Shown here piece by piece: positions 6,737-13,281 of a stretch of 20,286 nt of DNA (positions are counted from its first letter, which is position 1; each line of letters opens with the position of its first letter). The notes beneath the pieces were generated by a model. That model was not told the DNA's origin and did no database searches. It worked only from the letters and a program-made list of their open reading frames with translations. The translations under genes were made by a program, and so were the position numbers. Source of the DNA: BB31 sp964582525 (GTDB lineage Bacteria; Pseudomonadota; Gammaproteobacteria; Beggiatoales; Beggiatoaceae); assembly GCA_964582525.1 (NCBI GenBank), contig CAZOSP010000073.1, positions 1 through 20,286 of the forward strand, read 5' to 3'.

Positions 6737-7700
6737 AGCTGACTTCATATTCTCTTAAAACCGAAGTCATATCCATAGAGGTTGCAACAAACGGTAATAA
6801 CTTTAAAATAACTGCTTTAACTAAATTTACAGGAACTGCGTTTCCTGCCTGTTTCCTCGCTTGAGTATCTGCTACAACAATCTTATAACTGTCAGGAAAA
6901 CCCTGTAAACGGAACATTTCTCTAGGTGTTAAACGTCTTTCTCCGTTTACGAGCAAATAATTGTAAGAAGCACCAGCACGTAAGGCACAAGAATATGGAT
7001 AAGAACAAATATTGCCAGCTTTATTTTCGTGCCATATAGAAAGCGAATACGCTGATTTGTGTTTATCTTTACGCTTCCGAGCTATATATTCAGAAGCATA
7101 ATGTTTTTTGTCAACCTGTCCTTCAAGAATGTCCGAAAGAGGCTTAAATGGTCGTACAGGTGAAGGAAAATTAAACATTATAGGCTCTCTGTGCCCAACA
7201 ATTATTACACGTTCCCGTTTTTGAGGAAGCCCATAGTCAAGTGCATTTAATACGGCAAATTGGACGTTATAACCTAAATCTTTCTCTAAGGTCTTAATAA
7301 TAGTCTTTAGTGTTTTACCTCTATCGTGTCCAACAAGTTGCTTTACATTTTCCAAAATAAAAGCCTTGGGCTTTTTATGTTTAATAATCCGTGCAATGTC
7401 AAAAAAGAGAGTGCCACGAATATCGTTAAACCCTTGCATTTGTCCAATAATGCTGAATGGTTGGCATGGGAAACCTGCAAATAAAATGTCGTGGTCAGGA
7501 ATATCTTTTTCGTCAACTTTAGCAATATCGCCCGCTGGACGGTGTCCAAAGTTCGCTTCATAACTATCTTGACAGAATTTATCTATATCAGACGAAAATA
7601 CACATTCTGGAATAAGGTTGTTTTCAATACAAGCTTGGTCCATTGCTGTCCTAAAGCCACCAATCCCACAAAACAGGTCTATAAATTTTAGTTTTTCCAT
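6723..7700 (-). CDS. DNA (cytosine-5)-methyltransferase of a type II restriction-modification system
   Basis: This enzyme transfers a methyl group from S-adenosylmethionine to cytosine C5 in its target, protecting host DNA from the partner nuclease. From the ATG at 7698-7700 the 325-residue protein shows the motifs in order: motif I FIDLFCGIGGFR (SAM binding), motif IV FAGFPCQPFS with catalytic C79, motif VI ENVK (117-120), motif VIII QKRERVIIVG (160-169), motif IX RLTPREMFRLQGFP and motif X QAGNAVPVNLV. The target-recognition region between VIII and IX is short, about 90 residues, typical of small mono-specific C5 enzymes. An in-frame start at 7751 would add 17 residues unlike the family. 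Composition is AT-rich, matching the restriction gene and unlike the flanking DNA. Confidence 0.95.
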   Translation of the reverse strand: MEKLKFIDLFCGIGGFRTAMDQACIENNLIPECVFSSDIDKFCQDSYEANFGHRPAGDIAKVDEKDIPDHDILFAGFPCQPFSIIGQMQGFNDIRGTLFFDIARIIKHKKPKAFILENVKQLVGHDRGKTLKTIIKTLEKDLGYNVQFAVLNALDYGLPQKRERVIIVGHREPIMFNFPSPVRPFKPLSDILEGQVDKKHYASEYIARKRKDKHKSAYSLSIWHENKAGNICSYPYSCALRAGASYNYLLVNGERRLTPREMFRLQGFPDSYKIVVADTQARKQAGNAVPVNLVKAVILKLLPFVATSMDMTSVLREYEVSYGKQ

Positions 7701-7752
7701 TATAAAAGCAAGACGATGCTGTCTCCCTCTGTTATCATGATGGTCAGGCAAT

Positions 7753-8413
7753 TTATCTAAGTAATGATGCCAATAACTGCTGCACGGTTTCTATCGGGTT
7801 TGCCATTAGTTCATGGTAAGAAATCCAGATACAAGGGCTTTTGGCTTGGACATGTTGAATTGAATCTAGGGTATATTTTTCCCATAAAGCCAGTCCTAAA
7901 GATAAAGGAAAGCGCACAAGTTTTGGCGCGTAGCCGGCTGCATGTAAAGGATACAAAGCACTGCCGGATAAAGCCGCTGATTTTTCTTCACGACTTTGTA
8001 AAGAATGGGCAATTTCTAATGGATGGCGATACACATAAATATAGACGGGTACTTCTAAGAATGCTTGCCACAGCGGTAAAAACAAACAAAAGCGCGGGTC
8101 TTTTGCCATCCAAGGACGCTGGCTATCCAGATTACTAATAATTTTTTGTAAACGCGGTTGAAAATCTAATAGCACTTCTTCTTGCAAACGCGCTGACGAA
8201 AAATCCGCTAGATTGTGCCAAGATAAGCCTAAAGCATCCAGCATGTCATCATGCACGGCGCAAATGTCTTTGCGTTCCCAATAGCCTTTAGGATTGGCAT
8301 AAGTAGCGGGCATTGCCATGTCTTCATGAGCGAAATACGCAACCCATCATATTTAATAAGCGTGCCACCGCAGAGGTGCCAGAGCGGTGCATCCCTAATA
8401 CCAGTAATTGCAT
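7753..8413 (-). pseudogene. Sulfotransferase family protein, frameshifted
   Basis: Starting at the ATG at 8411-8413 the frame reads MQLLVLGMHRSGTSAVARLL, whose HRSGTS is the 5'-phosphosulfate-binding loop for PAPS. After NMMG the frame runs into a stop. Removing one T in the TT at 8341-8342 restores MMGAYFAHEDMAMPATYANP and then KGYWERKD, the expected family continuation. The rest, to the stop at 7753, contains WMAKDPRFCLFLPLW, VYIYVYRHPLEIAHSLQSRE (the 3'-phosphate-binding R...S region) and WISYHELMANPIETVQQLL. Bacterial proteins of this kind sulfate sugars or lipids of the cell surface. The single-base insertion is either a real recent mutation or a sequencing error. The gene is otherwise complete at about 219 residues. 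The restriction-modification pair lies just past its 3' end. Confidence 0.8.
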
Positions 8414-8616
8414 AGTCTATAATTCTTTATTACCGCATTGCGTATGAGTTAGGGGGCAGATTACTATATTGCTGGCAGTAAGACAAAAGAACATAACGTT
8501 AGCGCTGAACAGACAGTGCTTTGGGTCGGGAGGAACTGCATGGGAAGGACGGCGGTTTGCCGCGATTGGAGGCTTGGAGGCTATGCTGCTACAGCAGCAA
8601 ACTTGGTGTGTTGGGC

Positions 8617-8844
8617 TTAAACGGCAGCTTGGCGGCGGTGGCTGATGATTTTTTCCAGTTTGCGCATCACGTAGGCACTAAATTCATCCACATTTTGGTA
8701 ATCTTGTTCTAAGGCGAGATCGGCAAGCTGTTCGAGGGCTGCGCGTAAACGCTGAATTTCCGCCAGGCTTCTGCCGCAGGTTAGGCAGGCTTCGCCGTCA
8801 TCGCGGCAGGCGGTTTTGCCTTGACAGGGGACAAAACGACTCAT
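8617..8844 (-). CDS. Small cysteine-rich protein at the end of the nif cluster
   Basis: The 75-residue product has four N-terminal cysteines in the order C-x5-C-x6-C-x2-C (CQGKTACRDDGEACLTCGRS) followed by an amphipathic helix (LAEIQRLRAALEQLADLALE) and a basic tail. The CxxCGRSLAEI segment recalls DUF1289-type small zinc- or iron-binding proteins, though this is not a confident family call. Its ATG overlaps the stop of the NifZ-family gene by four bases (ATGA), so the two are almost certainly translationally coupled. A metal-binding accessory role in nitrogenase maturation is inferred from linkage only. A weak hairpin, not followed by a T-run, lies downstream in the 200-bp gap before the sulfotransferase remnant. 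Confidence 0.8.
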   Translation of the reverse strand: MSRFVPCQGKTACRDDGEACLTCGRSLAEIQRLRAALEQLADLALEQDYQNVDEFSAYVMRKLEKIISHRRQAAV

Positions 8845-9113
8845 GGATACGCCTCTCCGTCTAGGGTAACTTCTTCCGGATAACAGCCCACCGGCATTCC
8901 GATGTTACCTTGTTCATCTTCAAAGCGTACCAGCAAAATTTCTACGCTGGGGTCTTCTTCTAAATGCCCAGTGTTCATTAACATGCCGCGGGTGCCGGGT
9001 TTTGCCAGCACCGCATCGGGATCGATGTCGGGAATATAACCGTCGTTGGCAATGGTAGCGGCAGCGTAAACCATATCGCCGGGCTGTAAATCATGCAGTT
9101 CAGATTTTGTCAT
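8841..9113 (-). CDS. nifZ: NifZ-family protein
   Basis: This 90-residue protein from the ATG at 9111-9113 has an AAGGTGA ribosome-binding site five bases upstream. A GTG three codons earlier overlaps that site and is rejected. The sequence follows the NifZ domain: LQPGDMVYAA, NDGYIPDIDPDAVLAKPGTRG, a gap, then VEILLVRFED and VGCYPEEVTL. NifZ proteins help the nitrogenase MoFe protein mature, acting on the second P-cluster pair in Azotobacter and Klebsiella. This copy is a short, single-domain version with acidic surfaces. It sits 11 bases after an unknown gene and overlaps a cysteine-rich gene by four bases, placing it in the distal part of the nif operon. Confidence 0.7.
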   Translation of the reverse strand: MTKSELHDLQPGDMVYAAATIANDGYIPDIDPDAVLAKPGTRGMLMNTGHLEEDPSVEILLVRFEDEQGNIGMPVGCYPEEVTLDGEAYP

Positions 9114-9133
9114 GGTATTCACCTTGATAAGAC

Positions 9134-9508
9134 TTAGCGTTGCCCTAGATGGCGCATTTTTTCGCCGCGTTCATGGACTTTGAGCCATTCTAATAATTCG
9201 CTTAAGAAATAGTAGCGATTTTCTTCGTAACTAAAATGCCGCACCGTGTCATGATCTTTGTTGAGATAACGCTCGGCAAGCGCGATGTAGTGTTTCGGCA
9301 GACGGCGATTGAAATCATCTTGCGACACCAGCAAGCGGGTGGTTTGGCGAAACAGCAAGGCGAAATGCGCGCCGTATTGTTTTTCATCGCCGCGGAAATC
9401 ATCGCGTCCGATAAAGTCTTTGAGCTGCGCTTCATAGGGTTTGAATAAACGCAGATAGGTTTGTAGGCTGATGAGTTCTGGCGCATTGTTGTTGTTTTTA
9501 GTGGGCAT
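9134..9508 (-). CDS. Nif-linked protein of unknown function
   Basis: The product is 124 residues, starting MPTKNNNN and rich in charged and aromatic residues: TYLRLFKPYEAQLKDFIGRD, LLFRQTTRLLVSQDDF, RLPKHYIALAERYLNKDHD and ENRYYFLSELLEWL. It appears wholly helical and soluble, without cysteines, signal peptide or membrane segment, so it is unlikely to hold an iron-sulfur cluster itself. It does not look like NifW, NifT, NifX or the CCE_0567 family. It lies between nifQ (44-base gap) and the NifZ-family gene (about 20-base gap to the chosen start), on the same strand, and so is probably co-transcribed. An accessory or chaperone role in nitrogenase assembly is an inference from position. Confidence 0.8.
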   Translation of the reverse strand: MPTKNNNNAPELISLQTYLRLFKPYEAQLKDFIGRDDFRGDEKQYGAHFALLFRQTTRLLVSQDDFNRRLPKHYIALAERYLNKDHDTVRHFSYEENRYYFLSELLEWLKVHERGEKMRHLGQR

Positions 9509-9552
9509 GGCTGTTCTCTTAAACTGATGTCAAACGATGGTTTGGCACGCTG

Positions 9553-10149
9553 TTAATTTTCCGCACCAAAGCAGTGGTCGTAATCTTTACAGATTTCACA
9601 ACTGGGTACGCGGCAGGTGTAAATACCTTCGGTTTCGCACAGTTGTTTATACAGAAATTTTTTCCACTTCATGTCTTTGTTGTTGCGTTCTGCCAGTGGC
9701 TTGAAATTATCCTGCATCAGCTTGGATAAATCGGCGCGACACCAGAGTCCTAAGTCCTGCCATAGATGATCGCTGCCAAAACAGCCGGCAATCACAATGT
9801 CCACCAGCCACTGCTCAGAATCGCTACGTCCAGTGCGATGTTGCGCAAGCAATTGGCGTAAATCCTCGGCTTCGTCTAAGCGTTGGGCATCCAGTTCGGG
9901 CTTGGCAGAGCTTAAATAATCTTGCGGATAAGTCGGAAAATGCCGCGCCATCATTGCCTTAAATTCGCTTTCACCTAAGCCTAACCAAGCGGGCAAAGCA
10001 CCATCGCCCAGTTGCCAGGAGGCTAACATACGCGCCAAAGTGTCCTCAATCGGATCACCTTGGCGCATTGCCATGAGTCCCGCATAGAGCAATTCGCGGT
10101 TGCTCATTTCCTCGCTGGGGGAGGGAATGCCAAGAGCCACGGCGTTCAT
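9553..10149 (-). CDS. nifQ: NifQ, molybdenum donor for FeMo-cofactor
   Basis: NifQ is an iron-sulfur protein that delivers a Mo-Fe-S precursor to NifEN for FeMo-cofactor synthesis. The extreme C-terminus carries the family's cysteine signature C-x4-C-x2-C-x5-C (C179, C184, C187, C193), read as CRVPSCEICKDYDHC. Upstream blocks such as MMARHFP, QWLVDIVIAGCFGSDHLWQD, LGLWCRADLSKLMQDNFKPL and MKWKKFLYKQLCE follow the NifQ pattern. I chose the ATG at 10147-10149: it lies one base after the stop of the FeSII-type gene, giving coupled translation and 198 residues, normal for the family. Earlier in-frame starts would run inside the preceding gene. Confidence 0.93.
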   Translation of the reverse strand: MNAVALGIPSPSEEMSNRELLYAGLMAMRQGDPIEDTLARMLASWQLGDGALPAWLGLGESEFKAMMARHFPTYPQDYLSSAKPELDAQRLDEAEDLRQLLAQHRTGRSDSEQWLVDIVIAGCFGSDHLWQDLGLWCRADLSKLMQDNFKPLAERNNKDMKWKKFLYKQLCETEGIYTCRVPSCEICKDYDHCFGAEN

Positions 10150-10150
10150 C

Positions 10151-10507
10151 TTACATAGTCTCGTATTCGACCACGATGTCTTCATCGCGGGGGATAAATT
10201 GACAGGCAAGCCGCCATTCGCTAGGCAGGTCATCAACAATCATTTTTTCCAGATCGTCTTTGCTGATTTTGCCGTGTTCGCGCAGCACGGTTTTTTCTTT
10301 CTCTTCGAGATGGTAGCCCATCGGGGACTTGTCGCCTATGTATTTGACTTTGATAATGCAGCTACCGCATTCGCCATTGCCGCAATCAAAGCTGATGGGA
10401 ATTTGATTGGTTTTGGCGATTTTCAGCACGGTTTCGGTAAAGCTGCCCGCTACAGCATAAACGGTTTTATCTTTATAAGCAGGGTTACTGAAGGTAATTA
10501 AAGGCAT
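10151..10507 (-). CDS. FeSII (Shethna protein)-type [2Fe-2S] ferredoxin
   Basis: The 118-residue protein from the ATG at 10505-10507 (AGGA ribosome-binding site) carries one plant-type [2Fe-2S] site: C42, C47 and C50 in CGNGECGSC, with C102 in RLACQF. Along its whole length it follows Azotobacter FeSII as I recall it: VYAVAGS, then IPISFDCGNGECGSCIIKV, a lysine-rich EEKEKTVLREHGKI insert, the DDLPSEWRLACQ block and a short acidic C-terminus. In Azotobacter, oxidised FeSII binds both nitrogenase components and locks them in an inactive but oxygen-stable complex. The long charged insert before the last cysteine distinguishes it from simple electron-transfer ferredoxins. Its place directly before nifQ in a nif operon supports the protective role, though electron transfer remains possible. 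Confidence 0.85.
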   Translation of the reverse strand: MPLITFSNPAYKDKTVYAVAGSFTETVLKIAKTNQIPISFDCGNGECGSCIIKVKYIGDKSPMGYHLEEKEKTVLREHGKISKDDLEKMIVDDLPSEWRLACQFIPRDEDIVVEYETM

Positions 10508-10545
10508 GATTTTATTCCTTTTTAAGGTAAGATTGATAAAGTTTA

Positions 10546-10616
10546 TGCGGGTCTGGAGACCCGCACTTCCAAGCGCGGCGACTGAAAGCCGCTTGTGCTG
10601 GTCTGGAGACCAGCAC
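10546..10616. repeat. Pair of hairpin repeats between the two [2Fe-2S] ferredoxin genes
   Basis: The first hairpin has arms TGCGGGTCT/AGACCCGCA (10546-10565, GG loop). The second has arms GTGCTGGTCT/AGACCAGCAC (10595-10616, GG loop). The 39 bases at 10578-10616 match the reverse complement of 5683-5721 at 38 positions. Placed inside the nif operon, the hairpins could stabilise upstream mRNA or attenuate transcription. Confidence 0.75.
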
Positions 10617-10626
10617 GCCCAGCGGC

Positions 10627-10911
10627 TTATGCAGGCTTCACCCGGCAATCGCCGAGAATTTGCGCTTGGCAGGCCAGACGATCATGCCGTCCTGCCATAT
10701 TTTCTTTGAGGACTTTTTCTTCTAAAACAGAAGGTTCCGTTAAATTATTCCAGCCTTCTTCAACGTGCATCATGCACGTACCGCAATCGCCTTCGCGGCA
10801 GCCATAAATAATCCCCGCACCGACTTTTTCGGAGACTTCGATGACCCGCGTGCCGGCAGGGACGGTGACGGTTTGTTGAATATCGTCAAATGTGATTTTT
10901 GCTTTTGCCAT
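10627..10911 (-). CDS. [2Fe-2S] ferredoxin in the nif cluster
   Basis: This is a 94-residue plant/adrenodoxin-fold ferredoxin starting at the ATG at 10909-10911, with AAGGTGA five bases upstream. A GTG at 10920 lies on that site and is rejected. The cluster ligands are C38, C43, C46 (CREGDCGTC) and C81 (RLACQAQ). The N-terminal VTVPAGTRVIEVSEKVGAGI and the hydrophobic VLEEKVLKEN segment fit the fold. It lies just behind the flavodiiron gene and before the FeSII-type gene, so it may donate electrons to nitrogenase reductase, to the flavodiiron protein or to cofactor-assembly enzymes. The sequence does not settle which. It is shorter than the FeSII-type gene and lacks the long charged insert, so the two are not recent duplicates. 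Confidence 0.9.
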   Translation of the reverse strand: MAKAKITFDDIQQTVTVPAGTRVIEVSEKVGAGIIYGCREGDCGTCMMHVEEGWNNLTEPSVLEEKVLKENMAGRHDRLACQAQILGDCRVKPA

Positions 10912-10950
10912 GTTGCTCACCTTGTTGTGTGAAGTTTAAGAAACTCTTGT

Positions 10951-10967
10951 CACCGCAGGGCGGTGAT
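10951..10967. repeat. Small hairpin upstream of the [2Fe-2S] ferredoxin
   Basis: TCACCGC and GCGGTGA form a seven-base stem in the 98-base gap between the flavodiiron and ferredoxin genes. It may modulate read-through or stabilise the transcript. There is no T-run for a classical terminator. Confidence 0.4.
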
Positions 10968-11009
10968 GCTCCGCAACTGCACTCTCACGCAGCGCCTGGG
11001 AGCGAGGGT

Positions 11010-12290
11010 TTAAAGATCAGCGAAGTCTATCTCCGCCTTAGACGGATTTTTGCCCGTTAATCGCTCGGCGATTTTGCGTCCAAATACTTGACATTCTTGC
11101 AATTCTTCTTCAGTCGGAATTAATTTTACGCGCACCCCTTCAAACGGAATCTGCATTTTTAAGCCGCGCATCCGATCTTCAATCATGCGCACCGCTTCGC
11201 CGCTCCAACCGTAAGAGCCAAACGCCCCGCCAATTTTGCCTTTTAAGCTCACCACCGCCAGCGAAGAAAGAATATCCCACACCGGCTTAACGGCATCGCC
11301 GTTAATCGTCGGTGAACCGAACAGCAGCGCGTCAGCTTCTTCAATGAGATTGATAAACGGATCGGTCGTGCCGCCTTCCAGATCATAGAGCGAGACGCGC
11401 ACGCCTTCGACTTCATCCGCGCCGGCAGTGATTTCTTCTGCCATTTTTGCCGTGTTGCCGTAAGAACTCATATAAAACACCACCAGCGAAAGCTGATTGC
11501 CGCCGATTTCTCGCGTCAAGCTGGAGGTTGACAGTTCGCGGTAATGCGTCACGTAACGGCGCGGACGCTCGCGTAAAATGGGACCATGCGTGGGAGCGAT
11601 TTGGCGCAGTTGTAGCGGTTCTATCAGTTTTAGTGCTTCTAAAACGTGCTGTTTGAACGGGCGCATAATGTGCGCATAGTAATAATCAAACGAGAAGCGA
11701 AAATCGCCCACCAAGTCGTTAAACAAGCGTCTATCGCAATAATGACAGCCGAACACATCGCCCGAAAACAAGATGCCTTCTTCTTCTAAATAAGTGCATT
11801 GGGTGTCGGGCCAGTGTAAAAACGGCGTGTGCAGAAAACGCAACGTGCGGTTGCCTAAGCTCACTGTGTCATTGGTCAACACCGTGGTGTATTCAAAATC
11901 GCCGCCCATCGGTTTGAGCAGGGCTTTCAACATGGAGGTAGCACGTTGCGAGATGTACAGCTTTGCCTGCGGCGCACGGCGCATGAGTTCCGGCAACGCG
12001 CCCGTGTGATCAGGTTCTAAGTGATTGAGAACAATCACTTTAATGTCGCTATAGTCAATTTGCGATTCAAGCCGCGCAAAAAACTCCGCGCTACAGTTTT
12101 CTTTGACCGTATCAATGACTGCCACGCCATCGCTGCCGCGTACCAAATAACTGTTATAAGTGGTGCCGTTAGCCGTGCTGAGAATAATGTCAAAGGTGCG
12201 TAGCGTCGGGTCAAGCGCACCGATCCAATACACGCCGTCAGCAAATTCTACCGCGTTGCGATGGCGGGCGACATCAATGGAGCTGCTCAT
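11010..12290 (-). CDS. fprA: FprA-type flavodiiron protein (oxygen/NO reductase)
   Basis: Flavodiiron proteins reduce O2 to water or NO to N2O in the cytoplasm, using a di-iron site fed by FMN. The 426-residue protein starts at the ATG at 12288-12290 with a GAGG ribosome-binding site. Its N-terminal metallo-beta-lactamase domain contains H90-x-E92-x-D94-H95 (LNHLEPDHTG), a later FLHWPDT, the SGDVFG ligand segment and APTHGPILR, giving the usual di-iron ligand order. The C-terminal flavodoxin domain begins VVFYMSSYGNTAKMAEEI with the FMN phosphate loop, followed by LFGSPTINGD and GAFGSYGWSGEA. No rubredoxin domain is attached, so reduction must come from a separate donor; the ferredoxin encoded next is a candidate. 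Inside a nif cluster, the likely job is to remove O2 near nitrogenase. Confidence 0.95.
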   Translation of the reverse strand: MSSSIDVARHRNAVEFADGVYWIGALDPTLRTFDIILSTANGTTYNSYLVRGSDGVAVIDTVKENCSAEFFARLESQIDYSDIKVIVLNHLEPDHTGALPELMRRAPQAKLYISQRATSMLKALLKPMGGDFEYTTVLTNDTVSLGNRTLRFLHTPFLHWPDTQCTYLEEEGILFSGDVFGCHYCDRRLFNDLVGDFRFSFDYYYAHIMRPFKQHVLEALKLIEPLQLRQIAPTHGPILRERPRRYVTHYRELSTSSLTREIGGNQLSLVVFYMSSYGNTAKMAEEITAGADEVEGVRVSLYDLEGGTTDPFINLIEEADALLFGSPTINGDAVKPVWDILSSLAVVSLKGKIGGAFGSYGWSGEAVRMIEDRMRGLKMQIPFEGVRVKLIPTEEELQECQVFGRKIAERLTGKNPSKAEIDFADL

Positions 12291-12315
12291 AAGCGAAACC
12301 TCATAAGGTAGTGTG

Positions 12316-12411
12316 CTTCGACATCTTTTCGTCGCGCATGCGGGATGATGGCTCGCTGCCGATCATTCGCGTTCGCGCCGCATTCCCAAGTGGCACTTGG
12401 GAACGAGGAAA
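12316..12411. repeat. Dispersed repeat, copy B
   Basis: This is the partner of 1131-1246. It holds the CGACAT..TTTTCGTC block, GCATGCGG with GATGGC, and the identical 20-bp segment at 12381-12400. It fills most of the 215-bp gap between fprA and the nifO-like gene, which otherwise lacks a gene. Two further hairpins follow (12441-12463 and 12469-12483, arms TGCCGC/GCGGCA). Confidence 0.6.
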
Positions 12412-12505
12412 AAACGTGGCGCAAACTCTACCGACTGCTTGCCACGCGCTGCGTGGGAATGCGGTCTGTGCCGCTCTGCGGCACTCAAAACCTTCGGCAG
12501 AGGCA

Positions 12506-12928
12506 TCATTGTGAAACCTGACACGTCGCCGCCGAAGTCTCTTTAGGACATGCCTGCAAATCTTTATCAGGCTCTAACGCCACGCCTAGCGCGTCCAGCA
12601 CCACGCCCGCGCTGAAGCCCGATTGCTTTTTGTCACCTAAATCCAACAAGGGGCGGCAGATCAGGAGCGGCTCTTGCCGCATCATCTCCAAAGCCTCAAT
12701 CTCGCTGACCGCGTGAATATCAATCTGGCCCGATTTCACTCGCGGCGCACTCGGATTAAACCACTCGGCAACCGCTTTGTCGGCAAAAAACGGGCGTAAG
12801 CGGTCGCCTGTCCAAGCGGTTGTCAGCAAATCTTTGACTTCAAAGCTGATGCCTTGCGCACGCAGCACTGCTTGCTGGCGGCGATTGCCCGCGCAACCGG
12901 GTTTTTCGTAAAAGATTAATTGAGCCAT
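12506..12928 (-). CDS. nifO: NifO-like nitrogenase-associated protein (ArsC/Spx fold)
   Basis: This 140-residue thioredoxin-fold protein of the ArsC/Spx type starts MAQLIFYEKPGCAGNRRQQA, the N-terminal signature of the nitrogenase-associated family to which Azotobacter NifO belongs. A single cysteine sits where arsenate reductase has its catalytic residue. Later blocks LRPFFADKAVAEWFNPSAPR, ALEMMRQEPLLICRPLLD and GFSAGVVLDAL follow the ArsC pattern (the RPLLD region). In Azotobacter, NifO affects how molybdenum and nitrate metabolism share resources; its chemistry is unsettled. Its order after nifB and fdxN and upstream of nifQ reproduces the Azotobacter arrangement. The cysteine-containing C-terminal tail (CPKETSAATCQ) is less conserved and ends close to repeat copy B. 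Confidence 0.88.
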   Translation of the reverse strand: MAQLIFYEKPGCAGNRRQQAVLRAQGISFEVKDLLTTAWTGDRLRPFFADKAVAEWFNPSAPRVKSGQIDIHAVSEIEALEMMRQEPLLICRPLLDLGDKKQSGFSAGVVLDALGVALEPDKDLQACPKETSAATCQVSQ

Positions 12929-12957
12929 GATCGATACTCCCTCGTTCTTTGCCCTCT

Positions 12958-12987
12958 GGGCGTGCTGATCTTGAGATTAGCACGCCC
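12958..12987. repeat. 14-bp hairpin between fdxN and nifO
   Basis: GGGCGTGCTGATCT and AGATTAGCACGCCC form a 14-base stem with one G-T wobble around a two-base loop. It fills the 65-base gap between the ferredoxin stop and the nifO-like start. It belongs to the same palindrome style as the hairpins at 5683, 5723 and 10546 and could tune expression within the operon. Confidence 0.65.
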
Positions 12988-12993
12988 AAGGCG

Positions 12994-13272
12994 TTAATGC
13001 GCCTGCAATTCTGCCATTGCCGCTGCCATTTTTTGCGGCGGAATGCCGGTCAAGGATCCGGGCGGATTGGCGGGTTCGCCCAAACTGTTCAAAATCGCGC
13101 CTTCAATCGGGCAAATGCTAACGCACTGCGCGTCGGCATAATCGCCTTCGCATTCGGTGCATTTTTTCGCATCAATCAAAAAATGGGGTGTTGCTGCATA
13201 AATCGCTTCGCTGGGACAAAGCGGCTCACAGGCGTAGCAATTAGTACAAGATTCAATGATTTGGTAAGCCAT
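12994..13272 (-). CDS. fdxN: 2[4Fe-4S] ferredoxin, FdxN type
   Basis: The 92-residue ferredoxin has two cluster motifs: C9-x2-C12-x2-C15-x3-C19-P, and a second with the long spacing C38-x2-C41-x8-C50-x3-C54-P. The eight-residue spacing (CEGDYADAQC) is the mark of the nif-associated FdxN-type ferredoxins. The tail (LGEPANPPGSLTG and beyond) is an unstructured extension. In Azotobacter FdxN supports NifB-dependent NifB-co formation, probably as electron donor or cluster source. Here it begins ten bases after the nifB stop, which agrees. The start has a modest AGG-containing ribosome-binding site. Confidence 0.93.
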   Translation of the reverse strand: MAYQIIESCTNCYACEPLCPSEAIYAATPHFLIDAKKCTECEGDYADAQCVSICPIEGAILNSLGEPANPPGSLTGIPPQKMAAAMAELQAH

Positions 13273-13281
13273 AAAATACGC

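Noticed and set aside
7701..7751. An upstream start adding 17 residues to the methyltransferase
   Set aside because: The added residues do not resemble the family, which begins just before the FIDLFCGIGG motif; the ATG at 7700 fits.
10100..10501. A 133-residue plus-strand open frame opposite the FeSII-type gene
   Set aside because: It mirrors the coding frame of the minus-strand ferredoxin and nifQ start; no ribosome-binding site or domain is visible.
10951..10967. A Rho-independent terminator inside the nif operon
   Set aside because: The stem is short and not followed by a T-run in the transcribed direction.
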